DNA of 21,935 nt from Opitutales bacterium UBA2995. Lineage in GTDB: Bacteria; Verrucomicrobiota; Verrucomicrobiia; Opitutales; UBA2995. Below are positions 8,737-15,793 of the stretch, piece after piece. The notes under the pieces are model-generated. The model was not told where the DNA came from. It did not search any database and saw nothing but the letters and a program-made list of their open reading frames with translations. The translations under genes were made by a program, and so were the position numbers. The first letter of the stretch is position 1, and each line of letters begins with the position of its first letter. The DNA lies in assembly GCA_002346535.1 (NCBI GenBank), contig DDZZ01000048.1, forward strand, positions 475 through 22,409, given 5' to 3'.

Positions 8737-9248
8737 CATTTATTCAATTATCTGCTAACTTTCACTTATGCACCTAACTTGTTAGAAATTTTAATGAACC
8801 TGATTACCTTAAAAATATTATACCCCGGAGCAACCTGAGGGGTATCTGTTCATTCAGGTCCAAAATAGGGTTGTTCGAGTATACCTGAAGCACTTTTTGG
8901 AGCGGAATTTCATAAGGGACACTTTGCTCCAAGAATGGAATCTTCCTTTTTAACGCATTACCTGCAATCTTATCAGAAAAAGGAAAAAAGGCCTGAATAA
9001 AGGAGATTCTAATTTCATTACTTTTGATTAAGAATAAATTGCTGTTAGGGACTTTAATTACACGACTATTCAGTGTAATCATGAAATTACAGTGGTCAGA
9101 AAATTTTACTTAAGGGCTGTTAAAAAAGCGAACTGTTATCTTGATGAAGAATTCAGTAATTGTGAAAGGAAATCCTTATTTTTAGGGTATGCAAACGAAC
9201 CAAAGCTTGTTAGTATCCCCTCCTTTAACCTTACCCTTAAAGACTCTT
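8737..9248. other. AT-rich gap without a recognisable gene
   Basis: About 510 bp separate the dehydrogenase from the ThuA-like gene. A 92-codon minus-strand frame (8804-9082) and a 66-codon plus-strand frame (9092-9292) are open, but neither has a recognisable domain, compositional signature or ribosome-binding site. I treat them as chance frames or unrecognisable remnants. The one structural element is the hairpin listed separately. The promoter of the ThuA-like gene probably lies in the right-hand part, but I cannot place it. Confidence 0.4.
8820..8845 (-). terminator. 7-bp GC-rich hairpin, possible leftward terminator
   Basis: ATACCCC (8820-8826) pairs with GGGGTAT (8839-8845) across a 12-nt loop. 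On the minus strand the stem is followed by the T-rich stretch AATATTTTTAA, which fits a rho-independent terminator for leftward transcription. On the plus strand no T run follows. No confident minus-strand gene lies upstream of it. Confidence 0.25.
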
Positions 9249-10004
9249 ATGAAACTACTACGATTATTATCCCTCTTGAGCCTTTTTTTTAGTTTGGCAC
9301 CCTATGTAACCGCCGATCAACAAGACAAAAAATCTATCAAGGCGCTGATCGTGACAGGAGGTTGTTGCCACAATTACCATTTTCAAACCGGGGCGATTAC
9401 TGAGGTCATAAGCAAAGTATCGGACGTCAATTGGACGGTCTTGCATGAAGGCGGAATTGGAAAAGAATACCAATCTTCCCTATACGACGACCCCAACTGG
9501 GCGAAACCCTTTGACATCGTCATACACAACGAGTGTTTCGCCAAAGTTACCGATGAAACGTTCGTTAATAAGGTTGTTGCCGGACATAGAGAAACCGGGA
9601 TCCCAGGAATGGTGATTCATTGTGCCATGCATACTTACCGAGAAGTGAATGCGGACGGTTGGCGTGAATTTCAGGGAGTTACCAGTATCAAGCATGAGCA
9701 CAAAAGCAATTATCCGGTAAAAGTGGTGAAACCCAAGCACCCTGTGATGAAAGGAATGCCTTCAGATTGGGTGACCCCGAAAGATGAACTCTACATTATC
9801 CAAAAACTGTGGCCCCATGCAACCGTGCTTGCCATCTCGGTTAGTGAAAGGGATGGCAGGGAGCATCCTGTTATTTGGGTAAATGAATATTTTGGTACCC
9901 GTGTTTTCGGTACGACCTATGGTCATGCGGATGAAACCTTTGCTGATCCTGTTTTTATGAACTTGTTAGTTCAGGGGTTTCTATGGGCTGTGGGGAAAGA
10001 TTGA
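9249..10004 (+). CDS. Secreted ThuA-like (trehalose-utilisation) domain protein
   Basis: This protein has 251 residues from ATG 9249, chosen because it begins directly at a Sec signal (MKLLRLLSLL, cleavage near residue 22). An in-frame ATG at 9189 would add 20 residues ahead of the signal and is less likely. The mature part is one ThuA domain with a class I glutamine amidotransferase-like fold. It opens with ALIVTGGCCHNYHF (about 32-45), has a core HCAMHTYR (124-131), and ends with the family motif GHADET (225-230) and a helix MNLLVQGFLWA. Proteins of this family are very common in Verrucomicrobiota and Planctomycetes, often beside DUF1080 proteins and oxidoreductases in glycan loci. Their enzymatic activity is poorly established, so I assign only the domain. 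No obvious operon partner lies on either side. Confidence 0.85.
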   Translation: MKLLRLLSLLSLFFSLAPYVTADQQDKKSIKALIVTGGCCHNYHFQTGAITEVISKVSDVNWTVLHEGGIGKEYQSSLYDDPNWAKPFDIVIHNECFAKVTDETFVNKVVAGHRETGIPGMVIHCAMHTYREVNADGWREFQGVTSIKHEHKSNYPVKVVKPKHPVMKGMPSDWVTPKDELYIIQKLWPHATVLAISVSERDGREHPVIWVNEYFGTRVFGTTYGHADETFADPVFMNLLVQGFLWAVGKD

Positions 10005-10082
10005 TCGAAAATCAGAGAACAGATATCAATGGCCCCACCTTCTTTTTAGTAAGGAGTGGTGTCAGAAGGTAGGAGCAGTTAA

Positions 10083-10285
10083 TACCGCGACTTGTCTAAT
10101 CATTTTACCAATTCCGAAATGGAAGTGCAGCATGAGGAGATTGTCTACGTGCGCGCAACTACTATGCGCCCAGTTGGGTAGCTGCCTTTTCTGATCGGTA
10201 CAAGCTCGTTATTTCCGACCAGGATACTCCCTGGATGTTTGACCTGAAAAAAGAGGAGAAGATGGTCTGGAATTGGTTGGCTTAG
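10083..10285 (+). pseudogene. 3' remnant of a sulfatase gene, frameshifted
   Basis: From 10136 to the TAG at 10283-10285 one frame reads RARNYYAPSWVAAF, then SDRYKLVISDQDTPWMFDLKK. This is the pattern of a sulfatase C-terminal domain (DRYKLV then W-FDL, followed normally by DPDE). The preceding segment, NSEMEVQHEEIVYVR, is in a different frame (from 10083), so a small indel near 10147-10150 separates the two pieces. No sulfatase core, formylglycine motif or start remains upstream, and the DPDE tail is replaced by a short unrelated end. It is not a copy of either intact sulfatase in the window, judged by wording around DRYKL. The call rests on motif recognition over about 50 residues. Confidence 0.55.
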
Positions 10286-10453
10286 GAAGTGGTTGTAAGT
10301 CTTAGGGTTCACTGTTTTAGGTTAAACAGTTCAAGGTTAATGGTATCTCGTGATGTATGCGCCAGCCGCCGCCAAAGGGCTAAGGCGAGGCACGAACACT
10401 CGCCTTACCATTATGATATTGGTAGGGCATGAGCCACGGGTTCTGCCGATTAA
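10286..10453. other. Intergenic stretch after the sulfatase remnant
   Basis: There is no coding signal here. Apart from the palindrome at 10381-10407, I see nothing that can be named. Confidence 0.3.
10381..10407. repeat. 9-bp perfect palindrome downstream of fdhD (REP-like)
   Basis: TAAGGCGAG (10381-10389) and CTCGCCTTA (10399-10407) form a perfect 9-bp GC-rich stem around a 9-nt loop, located 47 bp beyond the fdhD stop. It lacks a T run. The right arm runs into CGCCTTACC, a 9-mer that also ends the hairpin upstream of fdhD at 11345-11353. That suggests a repetitive extragenic palindrome or a bidirectional transcription barrier. Confidence 0.4.
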
Positions 10454-11278
10454 TTACCTTGAGATTCTCTGTGGATGGGAGTATATGTTGAAGCTCTGTT
10501 GACGCAGGAAACCTACAAGTGTTTGTCCGTTTTCGAGGGCGAAGGAAATGGCCAAGGAGGAAGGAGCTGAAACGGCAGCCACAATTGCAATTCTTGCTGG
10601 CAAAGCCTTTTGCATTATTTCGAAGGCAACACGACCGCTTACCATGAGAACATGATTTTTCAGGGGCCAAAGATCGTTGAGAAATGCATGGCCGATCACC
10701 TTATCTAGTGCGTTGTGCCGGCCCACGTCTTCTCGCTGGAAAAGCAAATTCCCTTCAATATCGAAAATGCCTGCGGAATGCAGGCCACCAGTTTGGTCGA
10801 AGACATTCTGAGAGGCTCTGAGGCGGTCGGGTAGTTGCAGTAAACTATTACGAGCTATTTCAATCTTTGAATCAATTCGAGGAAATTGGCTATGAATCAA
10901 ATCGATCGATGTTTTTCCACAAACGCCACAACTGGCAGCTATAGCACCCAATCGATTTGATTTTATTCCCTCTAAATCCATTCCTGTGGCCAAGTCGATG
11001 CGCACAGTGTTTTCAGGTGTAGGCGAGGTGGCGCATTGGCTAAGCTTTTTAATTTGTGATCGATTGGAGATTATTCCTTCTGAAGCCAAAAATCCGACCG
11101 CCAATTCTTCATCGTTTCCTGGAGTTCGCATGGTTACCACAAAGGGTTCGTTACCGATGCGTATTTCCAAGGGTTCTTCAACGGCGATTTTGTCCGACTG
11201 CGTAACGACTGAGCCCGATTTATCCATACGCACAATCGTGCTTTTAACGACGGGATCATTTTTCGGTTTAGTGGACAT
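10454..11278 (-). CDS. fdhD: Formate dehydrogenase accessory sulfurtransferase FdhD
   Basis: This 274-residue cytosolic protein has the full set of FdhD signatures: GFLASEGII (62-70), the Cys117-x-x-Cys120 pair in SCGVCGK, GGLHSAGIFD, EDVGRHNALDKV and a C-terminal SGRVAFEIMQKA block. FdhD passes sulfur from a cysteine desulfurase (IscS in E. coli) to the bis-MGD molybdenum cofactor of formate dehydrogenases, using the CxxC cysteines. Length and cysteine spacing match the family. The start is ATG at 11276-11278. No formate dehydrogenase, molybdopterin or moa/mob gene is nearby. The gene sits alone between a sulfatase remnant and a transporter remnant and is flanked by hairpins, so its client enzyme must be encoded elsewhere. 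Confidence 0.95.
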   Translation of the reverse strand: MSTKPKNDPVVKSTIVRMDKSGSVVTQSDKIAVEEPLEIRIGNEPFVVTMRTPGNDEELAVGFLASEGIISNRSQIKKLSQCATSPTPENTVRIDLATGMDLEGIKSNRLGAIAASCGVCGKTSIDLIHSQFPRIDSKIEIARNSLLQLPDRLRASQNVFDQTGGLHSAGIFDIEGNLLFQREDVGRHNALDKVIGHAFLNDLWPLKNHVLMVSGRVAFEIMQKALPARIAIVAAVSAPSSLAISFALENGQTLVGFLRQQSFNIYSHPQRISR

Positions 11279-11291
11279 GTTGTGAAATCAA

Positions 11292-11353
11292 GTAAGGCTT
11301 GTTTGCGGAACGAGCCAATTCTTTCTCGGTGGTTTTGGCAAAACCGCCTTACC
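11292..11353. repeat. Nested inverted repeats upstream of fdhD
   Basis: An inner hairpin pairs GGTTTT (11331-11336) with AAAACC (11340-11345) around GGC, and extends to 9 bp with one G-U pair. An outer pair, GTAAGGC (11292-11298) and GCCTTAC (11346-11352), encloses it. The element lies 14 nt before the fdhD start codon on the fdhD 5' side. It could act in the fdhD leader RNA or be an extragenic palindrome related to the one at 10381. Confidence 0.35.
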
Positions 11354-11397
11354 TTAAGTTAACACCACGGTGGTAATTTTTATTATATAAAATTGGT

Positions 11398-11783
11398 TTA
11401 CAAGGGATGATCACAAGTTTTAGGGAATGGGGCTAGCCAAATAAAGTTATTATTTTTTGACACTGGCAGCCATCCGCCGGCCAGGAGCATTCCTAAGGCG
11501 ATATCCAGAGACAGGTGTCCCAAGCTCTTGTTGGTTTGAGGGTAGTTGTGTAGTAATTGTAGCGGAAATAAATGGCGCCGAATCCCAGTATGGGTAACAA
11601 AAAGGCCTTCATGGTTCTAGCCAACAGAATCAGTTCCACTGGATTTGGATAGAGCCATAAAATGAGAAAACTGACGATTGAGAGCCGAGGGAGTGCACGT
11701 TTGTGCGTGATTGAGACAAGAAGGAGGAATACTTGGCCCGTGGGCCCGAAATTTGGAGCAAATTGAAAGCCAATTATTTTCAT
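11398..11783 (-). pseudogene. 3' remnant of an Nramp-like divalent metal transporter, frameshifted
   Basis: Read leftward from 11783, one frame gives hydrophobic segments including NPVELILLARTMKAFLLPIL, then KPTRAWDTCLWIS and a stop at 11493. The next frame continues without interruption of sense as ALGMLLAGGWLPVSK and runs to TAA at 11398-11400. Joining the two restores a plausible membrane helix, which implies a one-base indel around 11495-11500. The P-V-L-AR/Q-AF-LP-G pattern followed by a final helix resembles the C-terminal helices of Nramp-family Mn/Fe transporters of PVC bacteria (recognised from memory). The N-terminal two thirds of such a protein is missing: on the 5' side the frame runs into fragments without family features, and then the PhoD gene begins. 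The identity is less certain than the decay itself. Confidence 0.42.
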
Positions 11784-11844
11784 ACCTTAGAAAACTGTTA
11801 AATTTTCCTATTTTATAATTGATCCTTTGCCTCATCTGATGAAC

Positions 11845-13683
11845 TTAGCGGGCGTGGACGGGTTGGGCATAGAGCAACTCTCCGGTAAATCCGTCGTAGT
11901 ACTTAAACACCACATGTGGTCGCGGATATGCAACCCAGCGCTCACCACCGCGTTGTATAGGATTATTAAATACGTTATTTATTTGCGCGATACAAAAAGT
12001 TGGATAGAGCCGTTCCAGCCTTGGAATATCCGCGTATGAGTAGGTGGACCATTTGATATCCACTTCGCGTGGGCCGTATTTAAATTTTCCGTTGATGGGG
12101 CGACCGCCTTCATCGGCTTGCGGCATGTGGTTGATTGAGTTCCCGGGACCGGCGGCAAATTCCCAAAGGTTGTCCGTGATTTGGATGGCGAAGCTGTTAT
12201 GAAGATCGCCAGTAATTACGAAGAACTGTTGGGATGCAAAATCGCTGATGTATTCGATTAGTTCCTCCCGCTCTTCGAGGAACACGGTCCAGGCTTCATC
12301 CTTAGGATAGGTGTTCTTGTCGGTTCCGCCGCCACTTCCTACATGTGGAATCATAAAATCAACCGATGACACCATAAAGATAAAATCAGCCGTGGAATTT
12401 TTGATCCCATCCTTCAGCCACTGGAACTGTTGTTTGCCAAGAATCGTGGCTCCAGGTTTCCAGGGATTGCTCAACACATGGAGTGAGCGGTGTGGGCGCG
12501 TTTGCAAGAGGAAGAATTCACTGTTGCTGACCTTAAAGGAACCGTAACTTCTACGGCCGATGGAATAGGTACCTGTGTGGGTAGCTTTTGCGAGAGGGGT
12601 CACTTTAACCCGGTGTTTGTCGATGACTTTCACAATGCCATAGACCGCAGAATTAGGGTTACCGGGCGGCTCCACATCCAGTGCCATGTCTAGGACTCCA
12701 GCAATACCATTTTCCCAATGCACGTGAAGGGTGCTATAATCTTTGAGGTCCAACTTCGTGAAATCGGCCTTTGAATCATAAAGAATATCACTTCCTTCTT
12801 CCATTTGACCTCGGCCGAAATGGGTAGGCGCTGTATGAGCCATTGGATTAGCCCAACCCACGTAATCGTGCCAGGCTTTTACGCCTGGATCCCGGAAAAC
12901 AGCCCGCCTATTAACCAAACCAACTTCGTTGGTACCATAGATGTCATTCAGTAGCTCATGATCGTCAAAGGTGTAGAAATTGGGAACGTTTTGGTGCCAA
13001 CGCATCAGGTTGAGCCCGCGGGAAAGGTAAGTTTTGTAATTTTCCCAAACGCCCACAATTGAGGGCGCCAAAGTCAGTACTTCCGGTGTATCTTCGTCGA
13101 CGATATGCACTTGAGATTGCCATTGATCCAGTGAAAAATCTCGGTCTTCTTCGTAAATGAAATCGCCATTGTTGATTCCAAAAAGAACTTTGTTAGTCCA
13201 TTGCTCATTCAGGATATCGTAAGACGGCAGATCGGGGCCTGCACCAGAGCGGTGATTCTGATTGATGCATGAGGTGGCGTGAAATTGGAAATTAAACAAT
13301 CCTTCAGGATTGAAATCATTATTTCGATAATGTTCTGCATCAGGGAAAGTGCGAAATGTGCCTCCTCGGCCGGTGTCTGTGCTGTAGTAATATAGGGTGT
13401 CAGGTTCGAGGTTAGTCAATTTGATGACCGCAGTATTGTCGTTTGCCAATATGGTATCCGCTGGAGCGGATTGCTGGTCAAGGATATGCCGGTGCATCCC
13501 ATATCGAACGGAAACGGACGTGGGTCGATTAGTCCGCACCCAGATACTCATGGTATCTTTGCCGGGTTGGCCTAGTAGAGGGCCGTGGGTAATTTTAAAA
13601 TCTGCTGCTCCGGTTCCGGTTTGAGACCATGCATACAAAGTTAAAATTAGGGATGAAAAGGTAAATAAGATGAAGATTTTCAT
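11845..13683 (-). CDS. Secreted PhoD-family metallophosphatase (alkaline phosphatase D-like)
   Basis: This 612-residue protein has a Sec signal (about 1-20) and an N-terminal Fn3-like PhoD domain (about 30-115, with WVRTNRP and LEPDTLYYY). The PhoD-like metallophosphoesterase domain follows. Key elements are Cys139 in ATSCI, NNGDFIYEED (171-180), DDHE (240-243), SSVDFMIPH (439-447) and GDLHN (492-496). Together these supply the Fe/Ca ligands known for Bacillus PhoD. The family cleaves phosphomonoesters and phosphodiesters, including teichoic acid, outside the cytoplasm. It is longer than typical PhoD because of about 85 extra residues (about 300-385) between the DDHE region and the LLQTR strand. 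It is divergent from the 13837 sulfatase, separated by 153 bp. A phosphate-starvation (Pho) box is not visible. The exact substrate is open. Confidence 0.87.
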   Translation of the reverse strand: MKIFILFTFSSLILTLYAWSQTGTGAADFKITHGPLLGQPGKDTMSIWVRTNRPTSVSVRYGMHRHILDQQSAPADTILANDNTAVIKLTNLEPDTLYYYSTDTGRGGTFRTFPDAEHYRNNDFNPEGLFNFQFHATSCINQNHRSGAGPDLPSYDILNEQWTNKVLFGINNGDFIYEEDRDFSLDQWQSQVHIVDEDTPEVLTLAPSIVGVWENYKTYLSRGLNLMRWHQNVPNFYTFDDHELLNDIYGTNEVGLVNRRAVFRDPGVKAWHDYVGWANPMAHTAPTHFGRGQMEEGSDILYDSKADFTKLDLKDYSTLHVHWENGIAGVLDMALDVEPPGNPNSAVYGIVKVIDKHRVKVTPLAKATHTGTYSIGRRSYGSFKVSNSEFFLLQTRPHRSLHVLSNPWKPGATILGKQQFQWLKDGIKNSTADFIFMVSSVDFMIPHVGSGGGTDKNTYPKDEAWTVFLEEREELIEYISDFASQQFFVITGDLHNSFAIQITDNLWEFAAGPGNSINHMPQADEGGRPINGKFKYGPREVDIKWSTYSYADIPRLERLYPTFCIAQINNVFNNPIQRGGERWVAYPRPHVVFKYYDGFTGELLYAQPVHAR

Positions 13684-13836
13684 TTAGGATATATTGATTC
13701 ACAAAATCCTGAGATTAGCTGGACTCCAGCAGATGGGGCGAATGAAAATTTTTCTAGCAAGCGCGGATTGATTGTTCAAAGATTTGAATTACATAAGCTT
13801 GAAGTCCTTTATTCGTGTTTTATTTTCCATGACTGA
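13684..13836. promoter_or_regulatory. Divergent promoter region between phosphatase and sulfatase genes
   Basis: This 153-bp spacer serves both directions. A weak candidate for the plus strand is TTGATT at 13768-13773 with TACATA at 13790-13795, a 16-nt spacing, but the -10 match is poor. There is no clear operator palindrome. Confidence 0.3.
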
Positions 13837-15684
13837 ATGAACAAAAGTTTGATCCCCTTTGCAGCGTTGGTAGTCCTACTCTTCACGGGTTGTCCCACCC
13901 AAAGAGGAAAGGATCCAGTTTTTTCTTTCAATCAGGTTCGGGTCAATGTCATTCTTATCATTACAGATGACCAAGGGTATGGTGATTTGTCCTGTCACGG
14001 GAATCCGGATCTCCAAACGCCAAACTTTGACGCGCTGCATGCACAAAGTGTGCGCTTAACGGATTTTCACGTGGATCCAACCTGCTCGCCGACGCGCGCG
14101 GCTTTGATGACTGGGCGTTATTCATGCAGGGTTGGTGTTTGGTTGACCTATGGAGGTCGCAATCATTTACGCAAGGATGAGGTTACTCTGGCGAATGCTT
14201 TCAAAAATACCGGGTACAAAACCGCCATTTATGGTAAATGGCATTTAGGGGATAATTATCCATTCCGACCTCAGGATCGCGGATTTGAGGAGTCACTCAT
14301 TCACGGAGGCGGTGTGGTTGGGGAAACGCCGGACTTTTGGGGAAACGATTATTATGACGATACTTATTTTCGAAATGGCGAACCTGAAAAAGTCGAAGGC
14401 TATTGTACCGACGTTTGGTTCCGGGAAGCCATAAGCTGGATTGATAGTAACAAGGAGGATCCGTTTTTCGTCTATTTGGCCACCAATGCCCCTCATGGCC
14501 CACTGAACGTTCCTATCCAATACGTGCAGCCCTTTCTCGATGCCGGTCATTCGGAACAAAAAGCCCGTTATTACGGGATGATACATTCGATTGATGAAAA
14601 TGTCGGAAAACTACGGTCACGACTCGATGAGATGCAGCTGACCAAGGATACAATGATCATTTTCGTCACCGACAATGGTACCACTCGGGGAGCAGATCTC
14701 AATGAGGAAAAATTTGTCCGGCAAGGTTACAACGCCGGCATGCGTGGCCGCAAAACCAATGTCTACGAAGGCGGGCACCGCGCGGCCGGTTTTTTCTATT
14801 GGCCAAGAGGGAACTTTGTCCCACCGCAAGATATTTCCCAACTAACCGCTCACATCGATATCATGCCGACTCTGATCGATCTCTGCAACTTAGATATGCC
14901 TCGAAAAATAAGATTCGATGGCCGATCTCTTAAACCGCTTTTGCGTGCTGATGCAGATCAATGGAAGGAGCGAACGCTTTTCGTCCATCACCAGGGACGA
15001 TTTAATGAATATGTTGGGGATGGTTTCCTGTTTAAAAATAGGGACTATGCAGTCATGACGGAAGAATGGCGGCTAGTTAGAGATGAACTCTTCGCTATCC
15101 AGTCTGATCCTGAGCAGCGAAACGATGTCTCAGCCGAAAACCCCAAAATTGTTAAGAAACTCAGGTCTGCCTACGAAAAGTGGTGGGATGACATCTATGA
15201 AGGTTCCGAGGCCTATGTCCCCTTTGTTCTTGATTCATCCAAACAGGAGGTGACGACCCTTTCCTCACAAAATTGGCATGGCGATAGAATACCTTACAGC
15301 CAACAGATGGTGCGTGCCGGGATGAAGGCCAGCGGTTTCTGGGCATTGGATGTGACCGAGGCAGGTACTTACGAAATAGTGGTTCGTCGTTGGCCCAAGG
15401 AGGTGGATGTTCCGCTGCGGGGAATCTTGAGCCCGTATAACCCTAATACGGCACTCCATCATGCCAGTTCCCATATTTATAAAGCGGCTACAATGGCTAT
15501 TCCTGTTAAAAGTGTTCGCTTGAAGGTTGGGAATTACGACCAAACCCTGGCGGTTCGAGAAACCGATACAGAAGCTTTTTTCAACATATATCTTCCGGTT
15601 GGCGAACAGAAGCTCCAGGCATGGCTTATAACTGATTCGGGAGATAGTTGGGGCGCCTACTACGTCTACGTAAAAAAGAGTTGA
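13837..15684 (+). CDS. Sulfatase lipoprotein (arylsulfatase A-like) with C-terminal beta domain
   Basis: This 615-residue protein has a lipoprotein signal ending in LFTGC (Cys19), so it is probably anchored in a membrane facing the periplasm or the outside. The formylglycine site is canonical: CSPTR at 83-87 followed by AALMTGRY. Other active-site elements are Asp44-Asp45 in ITDDQGYGD, the GKWHLGD block (about residue 136) and FVTDNGT (about 279). After the sulfatase fold, residues about 500-615 form a beta-rich domain starting GFWALDVTEAGTYEIVVRRWP. This tail is common in PVC arylsulfatases and may bind carbohydrate. It is the first of four plus-strand genes; the GntP permease begins 109 bp later. 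It probably desulfates an oligosaccharide before uptake. The substrate cannot be assigned. Confidence 0.9.
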   Translation: MNKSLIPFAALVVLLFTGCPTQRGKDPVFSFNQVRVNVILIITDDQGYGDLSCHGNPDLQTPNFDALHAQSVRLTDFHVDPTCSPTRAALMTGRYSCRVGVWLTYGGRNHLRKDEVTLANAFKNTGYKTAIYGKWHLGDNYPFRPQDRGFEESLIHGGGVVGETPDFWGNDYYDDTYFRNGEPEKVEGYCTDVWFREAISWIDSNKEDPFFVYLATNAPHGPLNVPIQYVQPFLDAGHSEQKARYYGMIHSIDENVGKLRSRLDEMQLTKDTMIIFVTDNGTTRGADLNEEKFVRQGYNAGMRGRKTNVYEGGHRAAGFFYWPRGNFVPPQDISQLTAHIDIMPTLIDLCNLDMPRKIRFDGRSLKPLLRADADQWKERTLFVHHQGRFNEYVGDGFLFKNRDYAVMTEEWRLVRDELFAIQSDPEQRNDVSAENPKIVKKLRSAYEKWWDDIYEGSEAYVPFVLDSSKQEVTTLSSQNWHGDRIPYSQQMVRAGMKASGFWALDVTEAGTYEIVVRRWPKEVDVPLRGILSPYNPNTALHHASSHIYKAATMAIPVKSVRLKVGNYDQTLAVRETDTEAFFNIYLPVGEQKLQAWLITDSGDSWGAYYVYVKKS

Positions 15685-15793
15685 TATCCATGTCTGCTTT
15701 TTTCGCCGCAGTAAAGACGCATCGACTACTTTATTTTTAATTGGGAAAAATATGCATGACATGCCAAAGTTGCTTCCCTAAAAACTCGAACTC

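Noticed and set aside
9092..9292. 66-codon plus-strand frame overlapping the ThuA-like gene start
   Set aside because: It overlaps the signal peptide of the real gene in another frame and shows no features.
15265..15762. 165-codon minus-strand frame at the end of the sulfatase
   Set aside because: Most of it is antisense to the C-terminal beta domain of the sulfatase; no recognisable product.
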